64,000 bases of DNA, taken from positions 1,900,133 to 1,964,132 of the forward strand of contig SCFE01000074.1 in NCBI GenBank assembly GCA_004352715.1, written 5' to 3'. The translations under genes and the position numbers were made by a program. The notes beneath the pieces were generated by a model. That model did no database searches. It was not told where the DNA came from and worked only from the letters and a program-made list of their open reading frames with translations. The number at the start of each line of letters is the position of its first letter. Position 1 is the stretch's first letter. The stretch is from Hofstenia miamia. Lineage: Eukaryota; Xenacoelomorpha; Acoela. Of the stretch, positions 45,340-56,660 are shown one piece after another.

Positions 45340-47397
45340 CTAATCTTGGTCGTTTTCTCTGAGTGTGTTAGTGGCATCTTTGAAGCTGTGAGACTTTTTG
45401 AAGCTTATGATTTCTTGACCTGAGTTGAAGTAGAGTTTATGTGAGGGTATATCATGTTTGATAGGTTTGACCTTTTTGTCTTTGGTGTAGGGAATTATAA
45501 TAGGCATGCCAATTATTTTCAGAGGTATGCAAAAATCATTTGCCATTGCAATTTGTTTTTCTAGTTGAATCCAGTTTCTTGTAGTTTGTGTAATTTGGGC
45601 TGTGCAAAATGTTGCAGGATAGTTAATTGATTTGTGATTGATTTCTCCAATCACTCTTAGAGGAGATGTTTTCATGAGAGCTTGTTTCGTTTTCCGCAGG
45701 ATGAGGAAATGGGCAGATGCACACTCAATGTCAAATGCCACTTGTTGGTTAGGCGTCATTAGGGTTTCAAGATCTGTTTTGGTGTAAGATTCTGTGAACA
45801 TGTTCAGTTTGATGAGTTCAATGTCACAGACTTTTCTGGCTGAATATTGAATTGGCGAAATTTGTATTTGGTTCTTGTTGTTAAGTATTGACTTATCAAT
45901 TAGAAGGTTTTGGTGTTCTGTGCGAATCCATGTAGGGGTGTGTATTTTCTCTGTTTGAGAATGTTTTTCATTTGTGATGTCTTCTAGTAGACGTTGGATG
46001 CGTGGGGAGAGTCGTAGTGTGGACTCTGCATGCAGTTGTTCTTCCTGTTCAAGTGTTATCTCGGCTTTTGGTATGAGGTTGATGACATTAATTGGTTTGA
46101 AGTGACTGAGTATGTTGGTGGTCTCCTTGGTGATTTGCGTTAAGCTGTATGTTATTTCTGGGTAGGATGTTTGAAGGTACTGAAACAGTGCTTCATTTTT
46201 CTCTTTGATATTATGATTTTGACAGAGTTGTAAGAATGATTGTGTGCTGTGTGCCATTCTTTGTTGTAGTATTTCAGTTGTTAGTGGTCCATATATATCG
46301 TTTGTTTTAATGAAGTGCGACCCTGCTGTTGTGCCCCACATATATTTTCGTGTGTGTGGGTGTAGGAAATCCATATCACTTTTGTGAATGCCAAGAGTAT
46401 GTATATTAGATTTAGCAATGACCAATCAATGTTTAGGCACTCTAAGTTTTTGCATTTTCTTCTGTTTTTTAGCAGTTTTAGGATACATTTGAGATGTATG
46501 TTGTTATCAAAGGCTGTGTGCACCGTGCTTCTATAGTAATCTCTTGTGAGTTTAGGTAGAAATGACTTGGGGTAGAAGATGATTGTGTTAACCATTGGGC
46601 GTTTCTCCTTGTCTATGACAGTAGGTCGTGCTTTGCTGCTGGCTGAGTTTTCTCCAACTGTTATGATCACTGATATGGCTTTACAAGTTTCTTCTGATAT
46701 ATTGTTATGGGTTATGTATTGACAGCAGTATGATGCGATAAAATATGGGTGGACTGTTTCTCCTTCAATGATGGAGAGTTTCTGTTGTCTTTCCTGGAAA
46801 CAAGAGTCTTGTATTTGAGTGAGAATGCGACGTTTGCTGGGTATATCTGTAAACAGCTGATCACTCCTTTTGTGTATTGTAGATGTTGATGTAGTTTCCA
46901 TCTGCTTGTCATTGGTAGCTGAGAATTTCCTGCAGCTAGAGACGTCTGAGGTAGGATCGAGTACACTGAAGGACCCTGAGGACGTCCTGCAAGGAGATTC
47001 AGGTGCACTCAATTGCTGTTTAGTTGTTTTGGAGCGACTGTGTGGTTTGAGTGTGACTGCTTTGCTTTTCATTGTGAGATGGATCTAAAGGCAATGTTGA
47101 GATGTTAATAGACCATTACTTATTAAAGATATTAGATTTAGCAATGCATTTTGGTTGTGTGTGCAAACTTATGGGGGAAAAAAGTTTTTGTTTATATTCT
47201 TCATAAAAGGTTTCTTCAGTGAATTTTCTGCATCCAGGGTTTAGATAGAATTCGTCTTTATCAGATTTTATTAATTCAAGTTCGTTGAGTTGTGATATCC
47301 TGGCGTGCTCTATGTCACGTGACATTTGTTTGATGTTTTGGAAGTGGGTGATTTTCTTGTTGTCTAGTTCATAATTGTTGTGTGGCAATATTTTCAT
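45340..47397 (-). mobile_element. Gypsy copy A, ORF3 downstream of integrase (unknown function)
   Basis: Three frames (47397-47116, 47072-46281, 46425-45340) follow integrase and precede the polypurine tract, where env would sit. They total roughly 650 codons, and the last alone is 361 codons, the longest open stretch in the element. No signal peptide, transmembrane segment or env motif is visible. The first frame may be the integrase tail. The middle frame is basic and Ser/Thr-rich at its start, then has VIDKEKRPMVNTIIF and DYYRSTVHTAF. Equivalent segments occur in the diverged copy B at the same position (MIIDKEEYLKVITLIF, EYLHSSVHIIF), showing that ORF3 is ancestral to this lineage. One frameshift near 46425 splits it. 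Confidence 0.6.
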
Positions 47398-48400
47398 GAT
47401 TGTGCGAGGTCCTTCCCAGTTGAATGATAGTTTGCAGACCTGTTTTTCATCTGTAATGACTCTGGGCGTGTATATGAATACTTTGTCACCATTTTCATGG
47501 GGTTCTCCGTAGATTTTTCTGTTGAGTTATCATTGTTGTCTGATGGCACTTTTTCAGCTTGGGCACACATTGTTTCATGTGTTTTTGCTATGTTGTCGAT
47601 TAGTGTTGTCATGTAGTTGTTGTTGATTGTGCCAGTGTAACTGCGGAATAGCATGGAGACAGGGGTTGGAGCCTTGTGACCAAACATTGCTTTGTATGGT
47701 GAGACCTTGGTCATCAAATATGTTGATTTGTTGTAGAAATACTCAATCATTGGCAGTATTTCTTGACATTTCTTTCCTCCTACTTGTGATGTTATTGTTC
47801 TCAATAATTTAAGGAGTGTTTGATTCACTCATTCAACTGCGCCGTTGGCTTGAGGATGGTTTATAGTTTTGTGTGTATGTAGGATTTCCAATTTTTCTAC
47901 TAGTGATTGGAATAGAGAGCTTTTGAACTGTTTCTCTTGGTCCGTTATAAGTTGTGTCATCAGGCCAAATACACACACCCAGTTGTTGATAATGGCTTCA
48001 GCAATTGTTGATGCTTTTATGTTGGGCAGCGATATCATTTTGCAGTATTTCGTAAAGTGGTCCACCATGACCAATACATATGAGTAGCCTTCATCATCTC
48101 CTGAGAGTTGTTCTATGTTGGCGTTTACTATGGAATTGGTGTGTTTGGCTGAGATTTTTTCCAGTGATGCCCATTGTCCTGGGAAATGCGATGTGTTGAG
48201 CAGGATACAGGATTGACATTTGTATATAATGTCTTCTATTGTTGGTCATAAATAGGGGGTGACGAAATTTTCGTGAATAGTTAGTTCTGTCTGGTAGACC
48301 CCTTTGTGTCCTTGTTCATGAATTTTTTTGATGACTTCTCTTTTGTAGTATTCCAGTAATGAGATTAGGTTTTGTGTTTTTGCTGCTGCATATGGTATGC
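47398..48400 (-). mobile_element. Gypsy copy A, integrase region
   Basis: The minus frame 48074-47829 has MVDHFTKY (first catalytic Asp), LITDQEKQF (second Asp) and HPQANGAVE (Glu), followed by an in-frame TGA where Arg is usual. It continues as 47828-47394 with NQTLLKLLR and the substrate-binding segment EYFYNKSTY ... PYKAMFGHKAP. Upstream (about 48400-48080) is a zinc-binding region remnant (CQSCILL, HFPGQWAS). The DDE triad is intact, but the stop and further frame changes downstream disable it. Confidence 0.8.
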
Positions 48401-49870
48401 AGAATCTGTTAATTTCCATGTATGCTTGCGGTAGTAGTTTGTTGCCATGGAGTCCATGATGAATGAGGGGTCATTAATGCGGTGTATAATTTGACAGAGG
48501 ATTTTGTCATTAGCTTGTGCTTTTGCTATTTTGTCTGATGTTATTTCTTCCTTAATGAAGATTGACAGAATAGGTTTGATTGAGTGGCCATTCCTATCTG
48601 TGTTTATATCCGGTAGTTTTTCATATTGGCATCGCAGTATGAAATGAAATTGTCATGGTGGACCTTGTTCTTTCTTTAGGTCTCTCTGGTATTGAGGTAG
48701 AGCAGCCCATATGTCAGCGTTTGTGGGTGCAGGTATTCTATCCATCTCGCTATGATATTAGAGCAATCTCCCACGTATTTTTTGAGCCAACATAGGCTGC
48801 TGTTGTCTGTATGTACTGTGAATATTTTCTCTCCTATCAGGAAGTGGCCGAATTTTTTATTGACTTGATGAGGGCTAACATTTCAAGTTTGGTAGCTCTG
48901 TAGTTTTTTTCACTATCATGTAGTTTTCTGCTGAACCACTGTATTGGTTTTTTGATTCTGTCTTTTATTTGGATGAGTGTTGAGTTGATTGCAACTGTAC
49001 TGGCGTCACAGTCTAATATTAATGGATCTTCCAGTGTTGGTGAATTTAGTGATTCAATGTTTTTGATTGCTTTTTTTAAAGTGTTTAGCTCTTCTTGATG
49101 TTCCCATGTCCAGTTGAATTGTTGTGGTTTTTTGAGTAAGTTTGACATGTGTTTTGTTTTTTCAGCAAGATTTGGAATAAACATTTGGTAATAGTTTATA
49201 AACCCAAGAATTTGTTCCACGTCTTTGATAGTTTTTGGAGCTTGAATCTCACGCATGATTTGTTTTGTGTTGTCTTTCAATTTTATGTTTCTTTGCATAA
49301 CATTTCTTCCTAGGAAGAGGACATGATGTTTAGCGAGCATACACTTTTTCGCATTTACCTGTAGGCCTGAGTTGTGAAGTAATCTTAGTGTGGTGTTTAG
49401 CTCTTTTGCATGCTCAGTGATGATGGTTGAGCCCATCAGGATGTCGTCAATATATGCAGCTACGCCTTCAGAGAGTTTGCAGTTTTCTTTGGTTAGGAGT
49501 TTTGTGACATAGCATTGTAAAGTTGAGTGGGCATTACATAAACCAAAGGCCATGTAGAGCCATTCAAACAGGCTATAGGGTGTAATGAAGGTCGTTTTTC
49601 AATATCTTTTTCTCCCATGGGCACCTGCCAATAGGCTTTGCATAAATCAAGTGTGGAGAAGATTTTATGTTTGGCTGCACTGTAGAGGATGTCATCTATG
49701 CGTGGCAGTGGGTACGCGTCTTTAATTGTGATGTTGTTACATTGCCTGAAATCAATGCATAGGTTGTGCTTTTTGCCCTGTTTTAAAAACAGTTGGTGAG
49801 GCATATGGGCTGTGGCTCTTTCATATGATTCCGTGATTTAGTTCTCGGATAGAGTTTTGGCATATTGATC
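48401..49870 (-). mobile_element. Gypsy copy A, reverse transcriptase and RNase H
   Basis: Frame 49804-49493 has LCIDFRQCNNITIKDAYPLP and FSTLDLCKAYWQVPM, the N-terminal RT blocks of Ty3/gypsy. After a frame change, 49553-48837 starts MAFGLCNAHSTLQ, carries the polymerase box YIDDILMGS (residues 34-42), ILGFINYYQMFIPNL, and RNase H motifs LDCDASTVAINS and ATKLEMLALI. These place it firmly in Ty3/gypsy rather than BEL or copia. RNase H appears truncated at 48837 by a frame change. Confidence 0.85.
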
Positions 49871-49986
49871 TTGTAGGTGTGGAGGCACTCTTTTGCATTG
49901 TTGATGTGACAGTTTATGTGGTACCGTTTTTATATGATGTTTCACTCTAACTGCTTTGTAATGGCATTGTGCCTTAGAGGTACAGT

Positions 49987-50560
49987 TCAATTCAAGTTAT
50001 TGAGAATTGCAGTGTATCCCATGTTGTTATGAATGGATACAACATTATTGAAAACAGTTACTAGAGAGTTTTTCATGCCATATAGATTCATTATTATTGC
50101 GTCTCCTTCAAATTTTGTCTTTGGTATTATTTTTGCTACTTGCCAGTGGAAAGGCTTCAGTCTTAAGTTTTCAGTTAGGGAGAACTCCAAAGCAGTAGTG
50201 CCTTTTGTGGCGAGCAATACTGGAGACATTTTTGTCTTCTTGTATGGTTAGTGTTTTATTTAAGTAATCAATGAGACAATTGTTTTCTGTTAGGAAGTCT
50301 CTTCTGATTATCATGTTGTAGGGCAATAGTTGGTCCATCATGTCAATGATGTGGACATCTTGTTCAAACTTTATGTTGTTTATTGTGATTTTGGCGTTTT
50401 TCACTGTTCCTTTAATATTAATATAGTCTCCTGATGCACTTATTAATCTTGTGTTGTTTGAGGTAATATCTTCTCTTCTCCATGGGTGCATGTGTCTGAC
50501 ATAATTGTTACTGATGCGCCAGTGTCGATTGTCGCTTTAATGTTGAGCTTGTTGATTGTT
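49987..50560 (-). mobile_element. Gypsy copy A, aspartic protease region (frameshifted)
   Basis: The active-site signature IDTGAS lies at 50512-50526 on the minus strand. The remaining part, in another frame (50491-50171), ends with PYNMIIRRDFL, the counterpart of the conserved I-(I/L)-G-R-D-FL block. A 1-base frame change thus separates active site and C-terminal half. A further frame (50229-49987) continues toward RT. Confidence 0.7.
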
Positions 50561-50726
50561 AGAGGTATCAGATTTTGTTCCAGTAAGTCTGTGACAATCA
50601 ACAGTTCCGTAGCTTGGTCTGGGGCTTGCGCCCTTATTCATTTAAATCTTTTTCATTGGTGTTGGATTGTTTGTGGTGTTCTAAATCCTCAGATGTGTAG
50701 TAGCCATCTAGATATATGATTTTCTT

Positions 50727-51650
50727 GCATTCTGGTTTCAGATGACCCTTTTAGCCACATTTGTTGCATTTTACAAAGGGGAAGTCTTCTGGTTTTTCCT
50801 TGATTGCTTTTTGTAATTTATCTTTTTTCATGGGTATGTGGCAGGTTTGGACAAGGTTGTCAGTTGATATCCTCTTTGCTGATTAACTTTTTCATTGTTT
50901 TCTAGTGTGAGATATATGTTGACTGCCTTCTTTATGAGGGTGTCTATGTCACATTTGTTTTCAAATCTTATTTTCATTGATTGTGGTAGCCCCACATGTA
51001 TATAGGAATACAGATCTTGAGGGTAGTGCCTGTGGTCTTCTTGAGATAGACGTAACAGACAATTGACTTTATAAATGTAGCTGATAACGTCCTCATCTTT
51101 TTCTATACAACATGTATATAATTGCATCCAGTATTGCTTCCTTGTACATTTGTTATCAAAGTGATTGCTCATAGCTGTGACAAGTTTGTCACAGTTGGCT
51201 TTTGTTGTGGCGTCAAGATTGAGGTACACTTGTAGCACTCGATCCTGGAGAAAGAGAGGCATTTGAGTGGCTCTGTTTTGTTTTGTTCTGTGCTGCTGCA
51301 CTAGATAGATTTCAAAGAGTACTATCCACTCACGGAAGGTTTGTCCTTTTATGTCGAATTTTCCTGTGAAGGTTTGGGGCATCTTTTGTATTTTTAGGTC
51401 TGCTTTCATTAGTTGATCAGGTAACATTGATATTCATTTTCTTGATCTCGTGTTGAATGTTGCATCTGCAGTAGCCGGAGTTGTAGGGGCCAGAGGCAGC
51501 GATGGGGGTCTGTGGTGAGGCAGGCTCAGCAGCATTGAAGGCGGCTGCGGTGGTGGTTGAGAGTATGATGAACCTGAGCTTTGTTGTGGTTGCATTAAGG
51601 TTGTGACTGTTTCCAATATATTTGTTTGAAAGACATTTAGGTTTTCTCAA
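50727..51650 (-). mobile_element. Gypsy copy A, gag with CCHC knuckle broken by a stop
   Basis: Frame 51427-50828 resembles a retrotransposon gag capsid region (FREWIVLFEIYLVQQH ... DRVLQVYLNL ... LYSYIHVGL). Downstream at 50768-50727 the codons spell a zinc knuckle C-x2-C-x4-H-x4-C (CNKCG, then KGHLKPEC) with TAA (50753-50751) replacing the residue after CG. A Pro/Ser-rich leader frame lies at 51616-51434. Confidence 0.7.
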
Positions 51651-51659
51651 ATTGACGAC

Positions 51660-51842
51660 TCTAGATTTAGGAATTGCTGTTGTGTAACATAGTTAGTTTC
51701 TAGTTGGGGCGACTCAATTTGTTACAAATTTGCCACGTAATTTAAGAAATGACTTGTCGAATTTAAATTTTGTTACAATGCCACGTAAATTACCTGACTT
51801 TGAAACCGAAAAAACGTAAAATTACAAAAATGCCACGTGGCT
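51660..51842. other. Junction between gypsy copy A and the Tc1 copy; no 5' LTR
   Basis: Carries three copies of a tgccacgt(a/g) motif but no sequence matching the 3' LTR. The 5' LTR appears lost, or separated from the element. Confidence 0.4.
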
Positions 51843-52941
51843 TTGATATATCATCAAACCTTTCACTTCTGAAAACATCATTGCTGCAAGCCAAATTCTG
51901 GAAGACCAAAGAAGGCCTCCAAAACCTCCCAATCAGTTCCTATGTGCCTTTCAAAGCGAAATTCCAGGAAGACTTCAAAGGAATTTTGCAAGGAACAAGC
52001 TGATTGTCACCTGGTGACAGAAAGAACATTGCGAAACATCCTGAAGAAGTACTCAATTGGGACTTTCGCGGCACCCAGAAAGCCATTCTTAATCTCAAAG
52101 TGAAAATTCGCCATGTGAGATGGGCCAAATTAATGAGAGACAATTCATATGAAGATTGGTCTAATGTTATATTTTCAGATAGTCAAGACTTGAGCTATAC
52201 ACGTAGAAAGAAATGTTGATTAAGAGACCAACTGGGCAGAAGTTCAGATTCTTGGCTCAAATTAGTCGGGGGACAAGGAATTATGGTGGGAAGTCTGTGA
52301 TGGTTTGGGGTGCAATATGGAAGTGTGGATTTCACAAGATAGTTCACATCACTGGTACTCTCCTAAACTCTTAATATACTCGGATTCTAGAAAAGGAACT
52401 CTTGCCACTCCTTACAAGTGATTCAATATATCAGCAGGATGGTGCTCCATCGCATACCTCATAAGAAATGAAAACCTTCTTCCACAATAATAGGGTTGCT
52501 ATCCTTGTTGACTTGCCTGGCCAATCTCCAGACCTTAACATTACCGAAAATATGTGGAAAGAGGTCAAATATCGAATTAGACAGCATACTCCTCACACTG
52601 AAAACGAGCTGTGGAGCGCAATATAGAAAAACTTTTATGCAATTCCCAACAGCTTTATTGAAAGACTTTTTCCTTCAATCCCTGCTCATCTTGAAGCTGT
52701 TATTCGCTCAAAGCAACATCCTACAAAATATTAGAAAAGACAATTTTGTTGCTAAGTGATTGTATTGCATCAATTATTAATTTTGTATCATATTTTGAAT
52801 TTACTTTTTTCGGATTTGCTCATTTGTTAAAATTTTTTCCGCAGGCCGAATACATTTTTCCTATAAAAGTTTTCTAATTTTGATAAAAATTAATAGCCAA
52901 TTGTTATTCTAAATATTTTATGGTTTTAGTCTTACAAATTT
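51843..52941 (+). mobile_element. Second Tc1-like copy, truncated and dead
   Basis: It aligns with the reverse of 32010-33775 from mid-N-terminal transposase (FTSENII) to the inner right repeat (gcaggccgaatacattttt). Recognisable segments are KSVMVWGAIW, YQQDGAPSHTS (Asp in the usual place, unlike the other copy) and LPGQSPDLNITENMWKEVK (catalytic Glu-side block). Many stops and frame changes are present. It lacks the first part of the transposase and ends near a lone N at 52942 without the outer inverted repeat. Confidence 0.8.
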
Positions 52942-53143
52942 NGTAGAGCAAACTATCGTTTGTCCCAGTGGTGATTCGATACTTAAGCCTTGAATGTGAA
53001 TCTTACATTTTCTTAGGACCATCATGGAAAATATGATTCTGATCTTCTTGTAACAATGAATTATATTCAATAGTGTCTTATTAACGGAATATTTGTAAAT
53101 AATGACCTTGCATCGCAGATTGTCATGATTTTTGAAAATCTCA

Positions 53144-53187
<44 letters not shown>

Positions 53188-53302
53188 TATATTATATCAA
53201 ATAAGAATCATTATAAATTTATATATATATATATATATATATTGTTATATTATATGAAATACGAATCATTGTAACTATGTAGATAAATTTATGAATTTCT
53301 GT

Positions 53303-53383
53303 GCAGTCATGGCCGAGTGGTTAAGGCGTTAGACTTGAAATCTAATCCCTCTGGGGTCGCAGGTTCGAATGCTGCTGACTGCG
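53303..53383 (+). tRNA. tRNA-Ser (anticodon TGA)
   Basis: The acceptor stem GCAGTCA pairs with TGACTGC, followed by discriminator G. Box A is TGGCCGAGTGG, the anticodon arm AGACTTGAAATCT gives TGA, and a long class II variable arm (about CCCTCTGGGG) is present as for Ser. The T arm GCAGG-TTCGAAT-GCTGC has one mismatched pair where a C would restore it, and box B differs from consensus at the same base. No intron. Probably functional, or very recently decayed. Confidence 0.85.
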
Positions 53384-53445
53384 ATATTTTTATTTATGGA
53401 AATTATGAATTTCGTATTCAAATTCATAAGAACCAACTTTCAAAC

Positions 53446-53484
<39 letters not shown>

Positions 53485-53552
53485 TTTATTTTTTGATAAG
53501 TAATATCAAATACGAATCATTATATCTATGTACATAAATAATGATTTTTTGC

Positions 53553-53607
53553 GCAGCCATGGCCGAGTGGTTAAGTCGTCAGACTCGAAATCTAATCCTT
53601 TCGGGAT
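53553..53607 (+). pseudogene. Truncated tRNA-Ser (anticodon CGA)
   Basis: The 5' half matches the upstream gene (GCAGCCATGGCCGAGTGGTT) with anticodon arm AGACTCGAAATCT, so anticodon CGA. Sequence similarity stops in the variable arm (TTTCGGGA), and the T arm and 3' acceptor strand are missing. Confidence 0.75.
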
Positions 53608-53654
53608 ATTGAAGTTATCAATTTCGTTTTAGAAATCTTAAAAATCTAATTTCA

Positions 53655-53689
<35 letters not shown>

Positions 53690-53749
53690 TCATTTGTTGA
53701 TATATTATTTCTGTTCTTTGAAATTGTCTTTACAAAAAGACTGTTTTTC

Positions 53750-55190
53750 TTTGAGTTGGAGTATTGTGATAACTTTTGACAGTAATCATTGATGAATACT
53801 AATATATTTGAAAGGTGAATTCACGAAAGATGTTAGGCAAATGTTCATTGTTGTACATATATGTTTTCAACATTCAATTGTAACCATCTATTGTGGATTT
53901 CTGTGATAATTGTAAAGTTTAACTAAATGAAGAGCAACAGTATATGTTAGTGAGTCTGGACCAGCTTGTTTAAGGATCAACTATCTCATATTATTGACTT
54001 TGCAGTAAAATGCTGATTGCAATTCTCTCTTCAGTTATTAACTGAAATTGCTGGAGAATCCTGTTGACTAAAATGTTAATAAATATCAAATTGGTAACAC
54101 TATTTTCAGTTAAACATATAGTTGTGCAAGAGTTGACTACTGAATTATGTGGAAGCCTTCCAGACATGATTCTAAGTTAAGGATGTTATCGGATATGTTT
54201 TCATTTTTATCTTCTATGTAGATAAATTAAACTGTTGCTTCAATAGTTTCTGTATATACTAAGATTTGATTCATTCATTACGCCATTCTCATCTGCTTTG
54301 TCTTCATCTTTAAGGAAGCAAAAAATAAGTGGTTTAAACCATCAATTTATATTGATGCAACCAATTTGTTCACATGCTTCTTTGAATTTTGATGAATTTT
54401 TAAGTGCTTTTCAGGGAAGTTTTCTGTTCAAAGATAATGTGTACTGAACTATGTAGATACTCTTTGCTAATTTCCTCTCTAATCCATTCCTCAGAGAAGA
54501 TCAGAGTGATTACCTTAAGGTATTCCTCTTTGTCAATTATCATAGGCTTTGCTTAGTAAACTATCCAGTTTTTGCCAATACTATAGAGGTTATATGGTAC
54601 TTCTAAGAAGCTGTTTAAGCTGAGATGACAATGCATTTGGTAGGAATGAAGTAAGGGTGGAATACTTCTCTTTTGATAATTGAGATTTTGGTAATGAATT
54701 TTTTAGAACTGACTCAGTGTTTGTTGCTGGGATCAGAGGTTGAGGAGCTGACTTGGGAAAGAGGTCTCAGTATCTGATATTTGGCAGGGATATGAGATGT
54801 TGAAGGAACTCATTAGAATGTTTTATTGCAACTTTTTGTGAAGTTTGAGTGGTTAGTAGAATTTAAGGGAAAATCCTCAATTGCTCCCATATCTGCACCT
54901 GTTCGCTTATATGGATAAAGATGTTTGGGGCTGATATCACCTGAGTTTAAGTCAGGTGCACTTATCATGTGATTCACATTGTTTGTGCTACTGGGAGACA
55001 TAGCTGCTGCAGCTGTTTGGCTATTGACTGCATAACACATTTCATCACCTAAAGACAAAGATACAATTTTAATGCCTCATTTTTTATGATAAATATTTGT
55101 TTAGCTAATTGATTGGTTGTGTACACATTGGCAACATAGATTTAACTTTGCATTTGTTCTTGACATAATGTTTTCATCAAAACTAGCAAT
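53750..55190 (-). mobile_element. Gypsy copy B, decayed ORF3 region
   Basis: Minus-strand matches to ORF3 of copy A occur in order. MIIDKEEYLKVITLIF and EYLHSSVHIIF lie at 54543-54400, and ITEIHNRWLQLN at about 53880. A more open segment at 55058-54813 (APDLNSGDISPKHLYPYK) lies where the ORF3 start should be. Similarity is roughly 40 percent at protein level, and stops and frame changes are numerous. A cttttag-type acceptor-like site before 55058 is probably coincidental. Confidence 0.5.
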
Positions 55191-55935
55191 ACAGGTTTTT
55201 TCATAATATTCAGCATTATTGTTTTGAATTTACTTAACATTTTTAGAGCTATTGATGCTTGCAAATTCAATGACTTCAGAAACATGTTTATGTTTTTGGA
55301 AATTATAGATTGAGTTCATAATTGTTGTGAAGAAAAACTCTTTATCCCATAGGGACTAAATCAGTTATTTGAAGATTTTTGTACTTGGCAAGCATTAGTA
55401 ATTACACCTGGGTGGAACTGATAAACTTGGTCACCAACTTTGTGAGGTTCTCTATACAGAATGTGATCATATTAATATTGTTGTCTATGGGACTCTTCTC
55501 AGTGTTGGCACAAATACTTTGTAGGTAGCTTCAGCTTTTCAGTTATCACTAATATTGAAGCAGTAGTTGTTAAAAAGTTTGAAATTGGAATATGTCCTTG
55601 ACTACCAAAGGCAGCCTTGTAAAGTGTTAGCTTAATTGTAGCATGGGTGGAAGCATTGAAAAAATACTCAATTTTGGAGAGTAAGTCAGGACAATTTTAT
55701 TCAACAACATGTGAAGTAGCTGTTTAATCAATTTGATTAAAGTTTACTTACCATATTTGACTGCACCATTAACTTTGTGAAGGTAGTTGTGCACAATTCG
55801 AAGATTTTTCACTAGACATTCAAAGACAATTTCTGGTGAAAAACTCGAATTGTCGAGTAGCTGTGTGGTGCCGGTACAGTGGAGAGACACTATTTTCCAT
55901 TTACGTTGTTTTGTTATAGAAAATTCCCCCATAAC
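55191..55935 (-). mobile_element. Gypsy copy B, integrase C-terminal half
   Basis: Frame 55932-55744 reads FECLVKNLRIVHNYLHKVNGAVKYGK, the equivalent of the copy A segment ending NGAVE, with Glu replaced by Lys. Next come ASTHATIKLTLYKAAFGSQGH (copy A: KSTYLMTKVSPYKAMFGHKA) and HNYELN at about 55320, matching the frame after integrase in copy A. Heavily decayed. Confidence 0.55.
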
Positions 55936-56660
55936 CCTAGTGATTGGTGTTGAAGGACTTCGGGAAGATGAGAATGAGAATAGAGTTTTCTATTGACAGC
56001 ATCGATAGAATGCAGCCAACTCGGCTTGGTCAAGGAAGATGTGTGGGACTATTGTTTGAGGGAAGTATAAGTCCAAATTTATCAAGTACAGAAACATCTC
56101 AGATAAAGCAATTATTACATGAATATGAAGATGTGCTTAGCAAGGACGAGTATGATGCGTGGAGTGAAATGCTAAAGTCACTTGGCTCAAAATTATCATT
56201 ATCGTGTCCTTTTTATCCAAAAAGTAACGCAATTGTGGAACGGGTACACAGGATCTTGAAAGATTGCCTACGTTACCAGCATAAATCATGGGCACTAGCA
56301 TTGCAGGAAATGGTATATTAACGATCAGTGCACAAAAGACTGATCTATCACCATTTCAATTCTTATACAGGACGAGCGCCTCATTACCTCAGGACTGGCC
56401 TACGGAAAGTACGCCATTTTAACATTATCAAGGCCCGTGTCCCAAATTGGCATATACGAAAAGCGTCAAATAAAAAACAATTCGTTAGAACCTTGTTATG
56501 GATTTCTGAGCAAGTCCTCCAACTTGTCAATGGACGTTTTGTTCACATGGACAACTGTTCGGTACAATTCTGAAATGATGTGGAAAATTGGAGGGGAATA
56601 TTGTGAGGACTGGATAATGTTGAATGTTTAATGTTGAGACGTGGTATTTAGTGTTGTGCA
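55936..56660 (+). mobile_element. Gypsy copy C fragment inserted in copy B, with internal deletion
   Basis: The plus frame 55944-56321 joins an RT-leader segment (QLLHEYEDVLSKDEYD) directly to an integrase segment (CPFYPKSNAIVERVHRILK, with the catalytic Glu context). Most of RT, RNase H and the first half of integrase are therefore deleted. The rest continues in other frames to about 56630. It lies opposite to copy B and splits B's integrase. Confidence 0.6.

Larger units (their letters stand above)
53187..53607. repeat. Tandem tRNA-Ser repeat units separated by TA runs
   Basis: A flank of the type atatcaaatacgaatcatta with following ctatgta-ataaat recurs at about 53190, 53243 and 53504. 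The second and third copies lead directly into tRNA-Ser sequence. (TA)n runs lie at 53148-53184, 53218-53242, 53450-53480 and 53660-53690. This is a local tandem duplication of a tRNA gene with its flank. Confidence 0.7.

Noticed and set aside
45340-47072. ORF3 of gypsy copy A as an envelope gene
   Set aside because: No signal peptide, transmembrane helix, furin-like site or cysteine pattern typical of envelope proteins is visible.
46870-48087. Plus-strand frames opposite gypsy copy A
   Set aside because: They are antisense shadows of gag-pol and ORF3 frames.
44265-51842. Complete LTR retrotransposon with paired LTRs
   Set aside because: Only the 3' LTR and polypurine tract are supported. 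No copy of the LTR start was found on the 5' side before the Tc1 sequence.
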